Below are positions 8,396 through 17,426 of a stretch of 64,000 bases of DNA, piece after piece. The notes under the pieces are model-generated. The model was given only the letters and a program-made list of their open reading frames with translations. It was not told the origin of the DNA and did not search any database. A program made the translations under genes and the position numbers. Source of the stretch: Anaerolineae bacterium (lineage in GTDB: Bacteria; Chloroflexota; Anaerolineae; Promineifilales; Promineifilaceae); NCBI GenBank assembly GCA_023384415.1, contig JAHDWJ010000007.1, positions 1 through 64,000 on the forward strand. Direction: 5' to 3'. Within the stretch, counting starts at the first letter, position 1. Each line of letters begins with the position of its first letter.

Positions 8396-9859
8396 TTATT
8401 TACTCTCATAATGAGCGGTGATTTTGGCCTCTGCCTGGGCCAGCGCGGCCGCGTCCGCCAGGGCCAGCAAATGATCATCCCCCTCTAGCACCGTCCCCCC
8501 ACTGGGAATGACAAATTTATCCCCCCGAGCAATGAGAATAATGAGAAAATCGCGGGGAAACCCAATTTCCACAATCGTCCGCCCTACCAAATGAGAATCT
8601 ATAGGGATAATGACCTCTTTTAACCCACCCTGCATCCCGCTGACCGGGTTATACTCCAACGGATAAACCGGGCGGCGAGGCATCGGGGCAGCCACCTGAA
8701 ACCAATGGGCCATCCGGGAAACGGTTACCCCCTGCAACAAAACCGAGGTCAGCACAACAAAGAAAATCACATTAAAAATTAAATCGGCCTGGGGCAAACC
8801 GGCCAGCAGGGGGTAGGTTGCCAGAACGATGGGCACGGCTCCCCGCAGCCCTACCCAAGAAAGATACGCTTTTTCTCGCCAACTGAACCGGGTGGGCAGC
8901 AGGGTGAGGAAAACCGCCAGGGGGCGGGCGACAAAGATGAGACAGCCCGCAATTAATAAACCGGAGCCGACGATGGGCAGCAGCCGGGTGGGAAACACCA
9001 GCAGCCCCAGGGTCAAAAACATGGTGATTTGCATGAGCCAGGCCAACCCATCGTGAAAACGGAGCAGGCTACGCTTATGAATAAAATCACTGCTGCCGGC
9101 CACCAAAGCCGCCAGGTAGACGGCTAAAAAGCCATTGCCGCCAATGGCGGTAGCAAAGCCGTAGGTAAACAGCATCAACCCCAGGGTCAGAACGGGGTAT
9201 AACCCCTCGTAGCCAAGTTTGATCCGGTTGACCAGCAGGACAAACCCTCGCCCCATGCCGTAACCGACCAGGCCACCAATGAAAAATTGGCCCACAAAAA
9301 GCAAGAGCAGGGTAGCCAAAGAGCTGCCGGGTTCGGTCAACAGTTGGATGAGGCCGATGGTGAGGAAGATAGCCATGGGGTCATTGCTGCCCGATTCCAG
9401 CTCCAGCAGAGGACGAAGCTGCCCTTTGAGGTTGACCCCTTTGGAGCGAAGAATGGAAAAGACCGCGGCCGCGTCCGTTGAGGAAACAATCGCCCCTAGC
9501 AGCAGCCCTTCCAGCGGGGAAAGCCCCAAAAACAGGTGGGCACATCCCCCAACCACCACCGCCGTCATAAACACCCCCAGCGTCGAAAGCCATAACCCAT
9601 GCTTAAATACTGGCCTGACAGTTTGCCAATCCGTATCTAGCCCCCCGGAAAACAGGATAAGCACCAGGGCAACTACGCCGACAGATTGTGCCAAAGCCGG
9701 ATCATCAAAATTGATCCCCCCCAGCCCATCTGATCCTAAAACCATGCCCAGGATCAGGAAAATGAGCAAGGCTGGAACCCCAAACCGATCAGATAGTTTG
9801 CTCGCCAGGACGCTGGTAATTAACAAGACAGATAGAGCGATTAAGGTATATTCATTCAT
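8396..9859 (-). CDS. K+/H+ (or Na+/H+) antiporter, CPA1/NhaP2-CvrA type
   Basis: About 487 residues from the ATG at 9859. The slightly longer frame starts at a TTG. It has about 12 membrane helices and the CPA signature LILFSGGLDTDW, followed by LGAIVSSTDAAAVFSILR and LELESGSNDPMAIFLT, which hold the conserved acidic ion-binding residues. The soluble tail (about 395-485: VIIPIDSHLVGRTIVEIGFPRDFLIILIARGDKFVIPSGGT) is a TrkA-C-like regulatory domain, as in NhaP2/CvrA. It exchanges cytosolic cations for protons and supports pH and osmotic balance. A P-type ATPase gene lies 64 bp away on the same strand, so this is a small ion-transport cluster. Confidence 0.9.
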   Translation of the reverse strand: MNEYTLIALSVLLITSVLASKLSDRFGVPALLIFLILGMVLGSDGLGGINFDDPALAQSVGVVALVLILFSGGLDTDWQTVRPVFKHGLWLSTLGVFMTAVVVGGCAHLFLGLSPLEGLLLGAIVSSTDAAAVFSILRSKGVNLKGQLRPLLELESGSNDPMAIFLTIGLIQLLTEPGSSLATLLLLFVGQFFIGGLVGYGMGRGFVLLVNRIKLGYEGLYPVLTLGLMLFTYGFATAIGGNGFLAVYLAALVAGSSDFIHKRSLLRFHDGLAWLMQITMFLTLGLLVFPTRLLPIVGSGLLIAGCLIFVARPLAVFLTLLPTRFSWREKAYLSWVGLRGAVPIVLATYPLLAGLPQADLIFNVIFFVVLTSVLLQGVTVSRMAHWFQVAAPMPRRPVYPLEYNPVSGMQGGLKEVIIPIDSHLVGRTIVEIGFPRDFLIILIARGDKFVIPSGGTVLEGDDHLLALADAAALAQAEAKITAHYESK

Positions 9860-9923
9860 AAACAAAGGGCGAGGGGATTTACGATTTTAGATTGACGATT
9901 TACGATGGGGCGTCAATGCGGCG

Positions 9924-12434
9924 TCAATCGTCAATAACGGGCATTCCTAACACGCGTTCAAACAGATGGCGGCGCCAGATGGTGCGTAAGGTGAAAAACC
10001 AGACAGGAATGGCAATGAATAAGGCTGCGTAAATGGGGGGCACCGGGCGCAATAAGCCAAAATAGTTTGCCAGGTCAGGAATGTGAATGACGATCAGGAA
10101 AATCAGAGTCAACCCCAAAACCAGCCAGGCGGGTCGGCGGTCCAGGCTGGGGGTTGAGACCCAGCCAGTGAAAAATCGTGTCGGCGGTTCCAGGAACAGG
10201 ATGAGGATGAAGGCAGCAAAGGAGATGAAGGTGGAAAGGATGGTTTGGGCGACGATAGTGGCTGCGGCCGCGCCAAAATTTTCATCACTATAGGTCAGAC
10301 CTGTGGTTTGCTCAAACATACGCACCACGCGCGGGGGGATGTTGACTGAACTTAAATCATTAAAAACGGTGGTGTAAAAAGCAGCGTAGAGAATCAACCC
10401 TATAAACATAGTTACGATGGCTGTTGGCAGAACAAACCGGGCCAGGTTGAGGAACAGATGATCATTTTCGGTTCGCGGCCGCGCCCATAAGGTCAGAAAA
10501 AAGGTAGGAATCCCGACAGTGAACAGAGTCAGGGCGACCTGAGCCGGCTCAAAGGGAAACCCCAACCCCATCATACTGATGGCTACAATGATAAAAATAG
10601 AGGTCATCACCCGGGCCAAAAAGAGGGAAATAGTATGGGTCATGCCGCTGACCACTCGTTTGCCTTCAGCAAAAGCAGGTTGTAAAGCAGCAAAAGAATC
10701 ATTAAGCAGCACCATGTCGGCAACGTTACGGGCGGCACTGCTGCCACTTTGCATGGCAATACCCAACTGCGCTTTTTTGAGAGACAACACATCATTAACC
10801 CCATCCCCAATCATAGCCACATAATGCCCTTGCTGCATCAAGGCGGTCACTAACTTTTCTTTCTGATCCGGGATGATGCGGCCAAAGACAGTGTGTGCTT
10901 CGGCCGCCTGGGCAAATTCATCTGGGGTCAGGTGAGCCAATTCAAGGCCGGAAATGGCCGTCACGTCGGTCAACCCCACCTGTTTGGCCACCGCGGCAAC
11001 GGTGTGCGGGGAATCCCCAGAGATGATTTTGAGGCCAATACCCAGTTGGGTAAAGGCGGCCAGAGTTTCCTGGGCTTGCGGCCGCATCTCATCCTTTAAA
11101 CTGATCAAAGCCAGAGGGGTCAGAGGGGGGATATGGGGCTGCCCGCCCCCATCATGCAGCGTCACCACTTCTGAGTTACCGGCAAAGAGCAGCACCCGCA
11201 GCCCGGCATCGGCCCAGGTTTGCAGCTGCCGGCCCAGAGGGCTGGTGGCAGCCAACATCCCGGCAGACAGATGGGGGGCTAAAACATCTGGGGCCCCAAG
11301 CAGGTACACCCCTGGATGCTCTCCTTCAGCGAAGGCGACCCCGCTCCATTTGCGGGCGGAAATAAAGGGAACTTCATCAGCCAGGGGGCGAGGGGCGCCA
11401 GGCAGGGCCACGACCAGGGCTTCACTGGTGCGGTTGGTGGCTGTCTGGCTGTGGACCAGTTGGCCTAACTGTTGGCGTATCGTGGCTTCGTCGCGGCCGC
11501 TGGCGGGGTGAATCTCATGCAAAGCCAACTGGTTACTGGTCAGGGTGCCCGTTTTGTCCAGGCAGAGCAGATCAATGTTGCTCAGGGATTCCACGGCATT
11601 AACCTGCTGAATCAACGCCCCTTGACCGGAGATAGCGGCCGCGCTCAAGGTATAGGCCACCACAATCATAAAAAACAGCCCGTAGGGCACCTGCCCCGTC
11701 AGCACGGCGGCGATTTCCACAATCCGGGTAAACCCCAAATTGTCCAGCAGGGCCGTTAGCAGCAAAATCAGGCTCATCACCGCCACAATCAGCATGATGA
11801 GGCGCACTACAAAGTTAATCTGCTGCTGGAGCGGCGTCTGGACAATCTGAAAATCACGCGCCGTTTTGGTCAACTGATTGGCAAAGCTGTCATTACCAAC
11901 TTTCTCCACCTGGTAATAGGCGCGGCCAGAAACAGAGTAGCTGCCCGAAAGGAGCGTATCCCCGGCTCGTTTGGGAATCAAATCAGATTCACCGGTCAGC
12001 AGGGCCTCATCCATCTCCAGGCGGCCATCCCCCACCATCACCCCATCCACCACAATCTGCTCCCCCGCCTGCATCAGGATCAAATCCCCCACCACCAGTT
12101 CAGAGGGGTCTACCGTTTTTTCTTGCCCATCCCGGCGCACCGTCACCGTTGGCCGGGTCAGCAGGGCGATTTGATCGAGCTTCCGTTTGGCTCGTATCTC
12201 CTGAAAGGTGCCAATAATCGCATTCAGCAGCCCTAAGCCCACACTGGTAATGGCATCATTGACCTCACCCAAAGCGATGAGAGCAACCCCAATGAGGAAG
12301 AGGATGTTGTTAAAGAAGGTGAACAGGTTGGCACGAGCAATTTGCCAATAGGTACGGCTGCTGCCCATAGCAACGGTGTTGCCCAAACCGGCCTGGCGGC
12401 GGGCAATGACTTCAGCTTCAGTTAATCCGGTCAT
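9924..12434 (-). CDS. P-type cation ATPase, CtpE-like
   Basis: 836 residues with all P-type landmarks: TGES (147-150) in the actuator domain, the phosphorylation site D293 in CLDKTGTLT, and MIGDGVNDVLSLKKAQLGIAM in the hydrolase hinge. About ten membrane helices are predicted, with a long C-terminal membrane half. It has no N-terminal heavy-metal domain. The helix-4 region reads LTGQVPYGLFFM and is followed by SGQGALIQQVNAVESL, which resembles mycobacterial CtpE (Ca2+ uptake) more than SERCA-type pumps or Cu pumps. The family is certain. The ion is inferred. Two to four GCGGCCGC copies fall inside the coding region. Confidence 0.9.
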   Translation of the reverse strand: MTGLTEAEVIARRQAGLGNTVAMGSSRTYWQIARANLFTFFNNILFLIGVALIALGEVNDAITSVGLGLLNAIIGTFQEIRAKRKLDQIALLTRPTVTVRRDGQEKTVDPSELVVGDLILMQAGEQIVVDGVMVGDGRLEMDEALLTGESDLIPKRAGDTLLSGSYSVSGRAYYQVEKVGNDSFANQLTKTARDFQIVQTPLQQQINFVVRLIMLIVAVMSLILLLTALLDNLGFTRIVEIAAVLTGQVPYGLFFMIVVAYTLSAAAISGQGALIQQVNAVESLSNIDLLCLDKTGTLTSNQLALHEIHPASGRDEATIRQQLGQLVHSQTATNRTSEALVVALPGAPRPLADEVPFISARKWSGVAFAEGEHPGVYLLGAPDVLAPHLSAGMLAATSPLGRQLQTWADAGLRVLLFAGNSEVVTLHDGGGQPHIPPLTPLALISLKDEMRPQAQETLAAFTQLGIGLKIISGDSPHTVAAVAKQVGLTDVTAISGLELAHLTPDEFAQAAEAHTVFGRIIPDQKEKLVTALMQQGHYVAMIGDGVNDVLSLKKAQLGIAMQSGSSAARNVADMVLLNDSFAALQPAFAEGKRVVSGMTHTISLFLARVMTSIFIIVAISMMGLGFPFEPAQVALTLFTVGIPTFFLTLWARPRTENDHLFLNLARFVLPTAIVTMFIGLILYAAFYTTVFNDLSSVNIPPRVVRMFEQTTGLTYSDENFGAAAATIVAQTILSTFISFAAFILILFLEPPTRFFTGWVSTPSLDRRPAWLVLGLTLIFLIVIHIPDLANYFGLLRPVPPIYAALFIAIPVWFFTLRTIWRRHLFERVLGMPVIDD

Positions 12435-12479
12435 TCCGTCTTCCTCATTATCCGTGTTTTTTTGGTTCTGTAGCTGCTC

Positions 12480-13289
12480 TCAAAGAAGTTCGGACAGGGC
12501 TTGCCATACGGCCTCACGGAGTTGGGCGATGCGGCTTTCATCGGGGGGGATGATGGGGGCGCGGCCGCTCTGCTCCCCAACATACAGGGCACGGCTGATT
12601 TCTACCATTATCCAGGGCTGCTCATATCCCCCGTGTAGGGCAATATCTGCCCCGCCCCGGAAAGGGGTGTTTAGGGCGATAACGGGGCCGGTCGGGACGA
12701 GGGGGGTAAGTTGGGCAATGTGGGGGTGGAACGCGGCCGCGAACTGTTCCATTATCTCTTTAGGCGCGGTCAGCCGGGTGCCATCGGGGTGAGGTCCCCC
12801 ATCTAAATCCCCATAGTTGCAGAGGGCCAGGCGCGGCCGCAGCTTCCCCGGATCATCATACTGCCCCGGTCCGGTAGCGGCCATGCTGTGGGCATCAATC
12901 ACCAGCTTCACCTCTGGATCAGCGGCGATACTTTCCAACTGCTCATGCCAGGGCCGCCAATATTGCTCAATCAACTGCTGCTCCAACCCCTCATCCGGGT
13001 AATGGCCGGGATAATAAACCGGATCGCCATAGCTGGTTTGCCATTTCACAATGCCATCGCCGGGACGGTTAATCGCCAGGCCCGCCAGCCGGTTCACATC
13101 CAGAATCGCCCTGGCATAGGGAAAACAGAGCCAATGCTGCACCCGATCTTGAAACGCATAAATCAGGTCAGTATAGGCATCGGCCTCATTAAAAATTTGC
13201 TCTGGGGATAGGGCTACCCGCCCTTCCAGTTCCGAGGGGATTTGCCAACCGGCATGGGGGAGAATGATAGCGATGGGGAGCTTTCTCAT
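12480..13289 (-). CDS. N-formylglutamate amidohydrolase family protein
   Basis: 269 residues from the ATG at 13289. The family releases formate from N-formyl-L-glutamate in histidine breakdown, but many members are general amidohydrolases. Visible motifs are ILPHAGWQIP near the start, DVNRLAGLAINRPGDG, the metal-binding VIDAHSMAATGPGQYDD in the middle and NTPFRGGADIALHGG near residue 200. No other hut gene is nearby, so the histidine pathway role is not supported by context. It carries four GCGGCCGC copies in 810 bp. Confidence 0.85.
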   Translation of the reverse strand: MRKLPIAIILPHAGWQIPSELEGRVALSPEQIFNEADAYTDLIYAFQDRVQHWLCFPYARAILDVNRLAGLAINRPGDGIVKWQTSYGDPVYYPGHYPDEGLEQQLIEQYWRPWHEQLESIAADPEVKLVIDAHSMAATGPGQYDDPGKLRPRLALCNYGDLDGGPHPDGTRLTAPKEIMEQFAAAFHPHIAQLTPLVPTGPVIALNTPFRGGADIALHGGYEQPWIMVEISRALYVGEQSGRAPIIPPDESRIAQLREAVWQALSELL

Positions 13290-13401
13290 AAAGCGAAGTT
13301 TACCCCAACCCCCCTTATCGCGGTATGAACAACTTTAACTGCCAGTTCGTGTAAAATGGGGGTTATATCCAATGATGATGAGAAAAGTTAAAGGTATGAC
13401 A

Positions 13402-13767
13402 ATGAACACATTATTAGATAGAGGATTGGTTTCTGGGCGCGGCCGCGTTGAGATTCAAATTAACGTCTCAGCGGAAGTTCAAATAACTGCAGCCGTTGCC
13501 AGACGGCGAGTAAGTCGTCTGGTCATCGGTGAAATTGGCAATCTTCTTTATGGGGGCGAACCAACTCTGGTTGTTGGGGAACCACTGCGATGGCGTGTAC
13601 CCATTTTGGCTTATCCAGATAGTGGGCCAGTGGGGGAAGTCGGCGCGATAGATGTAGATGCAGAAACTGGGGAACTATTCATAACACCTGAGAAGATTGA
13701 ACAAATCAATGAGTACGCCAATTATCTTGCCCAACGTACCACTCATAGGCCAGACAGATCGATCTGA
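13402..13767 (+). CDS. Hypothetical small protein overlapping a C39-like protease gene
   Basis: The ATG at 13402 has AAAGG seven bases upstream and is preferred over ATGs at 13372 and 13396. About 121 residues with no membrane segment. The middle reads GEPLRWRVPILAYPDSGPVGEVGAIDVDAETGELF, a beta-rich stretch like PepSY or related small domains, but I do not recognise the family. It overlaps the following gene by about 60 bp in another frame, so the two are almost certainly co-transcribed and probably act together. A role as substrate, inhibitor or partner of the protease is open. Confidence 0.65.
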   Translation: MNTLLDRGLVSGRGRVEIQINVSAEVQITAAVARRRVSRLVIGEIGNLLYGGEPTLVVGEPLRWRVPILAYPDSGPVGEVGAIDVDAETGELFITPEKIEQINEYANYLAQRTTHRPDRSI

Positions 13768-14173
13768 CTGTTTGCCTCTCTGTGTTGAAATGGTTTTGAC
13801 CAGTTTTGGGCAAACCATTGATTCTGCCTGGCTGCGGAGGGTCTTAGAAAGCCGAGATATAGGTACACCGGGGTTCAAAGTACTAAATTTACAAAAACAT
13901 GGGTATCAAGTAACGTATGCCGATGCAACCGATGAACGTGCCTTAACCAATGCTCTCAAGGCTGGCATTCCCCCTATTCTCTTGTTGATGACAACCCATT
14001 TGCCTTATTGGTCAAGAGCAACAGTCCACGCTGTAGTGGTAGTTGGTTGGGGCGAGGATAACATTATTGTTCATGATCCTGCCTTCCCTCACGCTCCCCA
14101 AACAATCTGGCGGGAAGCATTTATGTTAGCCTGGTCAGATTTCGATTATTTATCTGCCATCATTCAACCATAA
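13709..14173 (+). CDS. C39-like papain-fold cysteine protease
   Basis: 154 residues from the ATG at 13709 (GAGAAG upstream). A TTG at 13697 is an alternative. The Cys-His-Asp triad of Peptidase_C39_2-type proteins is visible: C21 in QTDRSDCLPLCVEMVL, H107 in TVHAVVVVGW and D123 in IIVHDPAFPH. It has no ABC transporter domains, so it is a stand-alone protease-like protein rather than a bacteriocin exporter. No signal peptide is seen, so it is probably cytosolic. It overlaps the upstream hypothetical gene. No GCGGCCGC occurs in it, in contrast to its neighbours, which may hint at recent arrival. Confidence 0.75.
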   Translation: MSTPIILPNVPLIGQTDRSDCLPLCVEMVLTSFGQTIDSAWLRRVLESRDIGTPGFKVLNLQKHGYQVTYADATDERALTNALKAGIPPILLLMTTHLPYWSRATVHAVVVVGWGEDNIIVHDPAFPHAPQTIWREAFMLAWSDFDYLSAIIQP

Positions 14174-14177
14174 AATC

Positions 14178-15257
14178 TCAACTTACAGGGGGATATTTAC
14201 GCATAATCTCTTGGAGTGTATCCAGAGGAAGGGCGTGGGCAGTGCGCCCTTTGTAACCGGTCATCGTTTCGGCGGCGGTAAGAACGTTGAGAATCGCTTC
14301 TTCTACGGCCTCAGCCGTAGCCGTAAACAAGGGGGTCATCTGGTAATTGGGCATCCAGGTCAGAGTTTTCTGCCCCTCAGCCAGATGGTTGCCGGTGGCA
14401 AAGGCGAAGAAAATGTCACCGCTGCCGTTGTGCCCCAGCCCCCCTACCCTGGCAAAACCCAGGGTGGCCCGCTGGGCCAGCCGCTTGCATTGATGGGGCA
14501 GCAAGGGGGCATCGGTGGCCACGATGATGAGGATGGAGCTGCTGGCGGTGGTGAATGGGGCCACCGTTTCCCAGGGGTCAGGAATGACCTGGTAGTTTAA
14601 GATTTGCCCAACGGGTACACCGTCTAGGCGGAAATCTTCGCGGCCGCCATGGTTGGCCTGTACCAACACGCCTACGGTGAAGCGGCCGCTCTTCGTTTCT
14701 ACCACTCGTGAGGCGGTGCCAATTCCCCCCTTAAAATCGTGGCAAATCATTCCGGTGCCCCCGCCCACATTGCCCTCAGCCACGGGGCCGGCCGCGGCCG
14801 CGTTCAACGCCTGAACCACATGCTCTTTCTTAATGTGAAACGCATCCAGATCATTCAGCCAGCCATCCCACGTCTCCCCCACCACCGCCAACGAAGAAAT
14901 ACCGGCCAATTCCCGCTCCTGCCCATAAGCCACTACCGCCTCATGGGCTGTGCCAACGTGATGAGTTGTCGTCAAAATAATGGGATAACAAAGCGTACCG
15001 GACTCTTCCACCCAGATCATGCCCGTCAACTCACCACAGCCGTTAAAGGAATGGTACGCGGCAAAACAGTTATCCTGCCATATTTGACCATCGCGGGGGA
15101 TGATGGCGGTGACCCCAGTGCGGGCGATGCGCGGTTCATCATAGATGAGGGTGGTATGGCCGACCAATACCCCGGGGACATCGGTGATGGCGTTATGCGG
15201 ACCAGTGGGTAGCTGACCAATGACAATACCAAGATCACGTAAACGAGCACGACTCAT
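14178..15257 (-). CDS. S58 (DmpA/P1-family) aminopeptidase-esterase
   Basis: 359 residues. This family of self-cleaving N-terminal nucleophile hydrolases cuts N-terminal residues from small peptides, amides or esters. The N-terminus ITDVPGVLVGHTTL and the glycine-rich GNVGGGTGMICHDFKGGIGTASRVV match. The nucleophile motif NGSGDIFFAFAT places the catalytic Ser at the predicted autoprocessing point in the last third. No signal peptide is seen. The gene converges with the C39-like protease gene with only 4 bp between the stops. Two GCGGCCGC copies lie around 14650-14690 and one near 14785. Confidence 0.9.
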   Translation of the reverse strand: MSRARLRDLGIVIGQLPTGPHNAITDVPGVLVGHTTLIYDEPRIARTGVTAIIPRDGQIWQDNCFAAYHSFNGCGELTGMIWVEESGTLCYPIILTTTHHVGTAHEAVVAYGQERELAGISSLAVVGETWDGWLNDLDAFHIKKEHVVQALNAAAAGPVAEGNVGGGTGMICHDFKGGIGTASRVVETKSGRFTVGVLVQANHGGREDFRLDGVPVGQILNYQVIPDPWETVAPFTTASSSILIIVATDAPLLPHQCKRLAQRATLGFARVGGLGHNGSGDIFFAFATGNHLAEGQKTLTWMPNYQMTPLFTATAEAVEEAILNVLTAAETMTGYKGRTAHALPLDTLQEIMRKYPPVS

Positions 15258-15363
15258 ATAAGATTATCCTCAAAAAAAACACGGCTAAGAAAGAACAGAA
15301 ATACTTTTATCCGTGTTCCTTCGTAACTATTGATCGCAAAGCCGCAAAGAACACAAATGCCTT

Positions 15364-15585
15364 ACAGCAATTCTCAATTTGAACCCTGTGGGTGAGACAG
15401 GCGGGAATAAGGTTAAACCGTTTGACCCAGATGGGTACCCGCCTGTCCCACCCCTACCACATTTGCACCCCTATTGTGGCCAAATCAGGGCGAGACAGGT
15501 GGGAACGGAACGGTCTCGTTTAACTAAAACTCTGGCCCACCTGTCCCGCTCCTACATCTACTTCAAGGCAAATTGAGAATTGCTG
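15364..15585. mobile_element. 222-bp MITE-like element with terminal inverted repeats and 8-bp target duplication
   Basis: The ends CAGCAATTCTCAATTTG (15365-15381) and its exact reverse complement (15569-15585) bound an AT/GC-mixed interior with two nested hairpins ('gacaggcggg'/'cccgcctgtc' and 'gacaggtggg'/'cccacctgtc'). The flanks repeat AATGCCTT directly (15356-15363 and 15586-15593), as expected for a target duplication. There is no gene inside (the 65-aa frame is not credible). It sits in an older intergenic repeat between 15258 and 15674, and joining the flanks restores that phrase. It is a non-autonomous element; no transposase occurs in this window. Confidence 0.85.
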
Positions 15586-15674
15586 AATGCCTTCAGTGAT
15601 TTCTTGGCGCTCTTAGCATCTTAGCGGTTCCATTTTTGAGAACCTAAACAGTTACGTTCCTTCTTAATCCATGT

Positions 15675-17261
15675 TTATTCATACACAATTTGACCATCAC
15701 AGATCGTTAAAACAGGTTGGATGGCGGCGATTTCTTCATGGGGAGTAGCCATCAGGTCTCGATCTAGCAGGATACAATCGGCCAGGAAGCCAGGACGAAG
15801 CTGCCCTTTTTGCTGCTCCTGGAACTCGGCGTAAGCAGCGTCGCGGGTATAGGCAGCCAATGTATCCATGAGCGTTTGCCGCTGATCGGGGTCGCCGGGC
15901 TGCCAGGGGCGACGGTTGAGGGCGGCATGGATGCCCAAGAACGGGTTGTGGCTGACGACAGGCCAATCGCTGCCGAAAGCCAGACGGGTGCCGGCCCGGC
16001 GCAGGGTTTCCCAGGGGAAGCTGTACCGCCAACGAGCCGGACCCACCCGCTGCGGCCATATATCCAGACCATCTGCCACCTCTGGGGCATGGAGTGGCTG
16101 CATGGATGCGATAACTCCTAACTGGGCCAGCCGGGGGATGTCGCTGAGGGCAATGAGTTCGATATGTTCCAGGCGGTGGCGGTGGTCACGGGGGCCGTTG
16201 TTGGCTTGCGCGGCCGCGAACCCATCCAACGCCCGCCTTACCGCCCCATCCCCAATCACATGGACAAAAATTTGCAGCCCCAGCCGGTCTGCCTCAGTCG
16301 CCATCCGGGTGAAATGCTCCGCACTGTACAGAGCATCCCCAAGACAGCCGGGGCGGTCACTATATTCATCTAACAACAGGCCCGTATACGACTCAATCAC
16401 CCCATCCATAAAAAATTTAACTGCCCCACCCCGCACCTTATCCGAGCGGTAATTGTCGCGCATAGCCAACGCTTCGGCTAAATCTTCTGCACGAGTCTCC
16501 GGAGTAATGCTGTACGGTGCATAGACGCGCAGGCTGAGGTGGCCCAGGTTATCGAGGGTGGCGTAACGGGCAATTTGCAGGATGTCCCCATCCATGTTGT
16601 GGATGCTGGTGAGACCAACCGCAGCCGCTTGCTTCAACCCCAGACGCAGCAGATCTAATTTCTCTTGCTGGGTTGGCTCTGGCACGAGGCTGTACACCGG
16701 CTCAATTGCTTCCCGCTCCCGCAGCTCCCCGGTGGCTGTGCCATCCTCGGCCATGACAATTTCACTGGCCGAGCCAACGGCGCGGCCGCCGAGCAGATCG
16801 GCCATTTGTAAAGCCAGGGTGTTGGCCCAGGCGGTGTGCATATCATAAGCAAAGAGGAGCAGCGGGCGATCTGACACCCAGGCGTCCAGGTCGTGCCGGC
16901 TGGGAGCGGGGGTGAGGTAGCGGAGTTGGAACCCCAGGAGCCACGGTTTATGGTTGGTAATGGCAGCGTATTGCTGCACTTTCTGACCTAAGGTAGCCAG
17001 GGTGTCAATCTCATCCAAGTGTAAATCGGCTAGATGCAGGGAGCCGCCTTCCAGGTGAAAATGGCTGTCAATGAGACCAGGGAGCAAGGTACCCCCCTGG
17101 GCATCAATGACCCGGCCAGCCCGCCAGCTTTGGGCATCCTGGGTACTGCCGACAAAGGCGATCCGGTTATGACGGATGGCCAGGGCGTTGGCTCGCGGCC
17201 GCGCCTCGTCCATCGTTAAAATTTGGGCATTGGTGATGAGGAGATCAGCGATTTGAGACAT
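15675..17261 (-). CDS. Amidohydrolase, YtcJ-like
   Basis: 528 residues starting at an ATG. It is a metal-dependent amidohydrolase (amidohydro_3) with the N-terminal composite beta domain (LLITNAQILTMDEARPRANALAI), metal ligands in DSHFHLEGG (about residues 66-74), IFVHVIGDGAVRRALD, HRLEHIE and the late LAFGSDWPVVSHNP. The family hydrolyses exocyclic amide or ester bonds of mostly unknown compounds. No signal peptide is seen. Neighbours are an acyl-AMP ligase in divergent orientation and a peptidase beyond the MITE, which give no pathway clue. Confidence 0.88.
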   Translation of the reverse strand: MSQIADLLITNAQILTMDEARPRANALAIRHNRIAFVGSTQDAQSWRAGRVIDAQGGTLLPGLIDSHFHLEGGSLHLADLHLDEIDTLATLGQKVQQYAAITNHKPWLLGFQLRYLTPAPSRHDLDAWVSDRPLLLFAYDMHTAWANTLALQMADLLGGRAVGSASEIVMAEDGTATGELREREAIEPVYSLVPEPTQQEKLDLLRLGLKQAAAVGLTSIHNMDGDILQIARYATLDNLGHLSLRVYAPYSITPETRAEDLAEALAMRDNYRSDKVRGGAVKFFMDGVIESYTGLLLDEYSDRPGCLGDALYSAEHFTRMATEADRLGLQIFVHVIGDGAVRRALDGFAAAQANNGPRDHRHRLEHIELIALSDIPRLAQLGVIASMQPLHAPEVADGLDIWPQRVGPARWRYSFPWETLRRAGTRLAFGSDWPVVSHNPFLGIHAALNRRPWQPGDPDQRQTLMDTLAAYTRDAAYAEFQEQQKGQLRPGFLADCILLDRDLMATPHEEIAAIQPVLTICDGQIVYE

Positions 17262-17426
17262 GGGGATTGACCATTGACGGTTGTTGGATGCGGCCGCGAG
17301 TATAGCTGTGATTGTCTATTTGCTCAATTTATAACATTTTTTGGCTGCCTATCCGCTAAAGACGTAAAATCTCCCTTAGGCATGAACCAGACAGCCAACC
17401 CCTATCCCTGCACATAATAATCAGCC

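Noticed and set aside
9279..9890. 203-residue + strand ORF
   Set aside because: Antisense to the antiporter gene; Ser/Pro/Arg-rich shadow.
15379..15576. 65-residue ORF inside the MITE-like element
   Set aside because: It consists of the inverted repeats themselves and has no ribosome site or domain.
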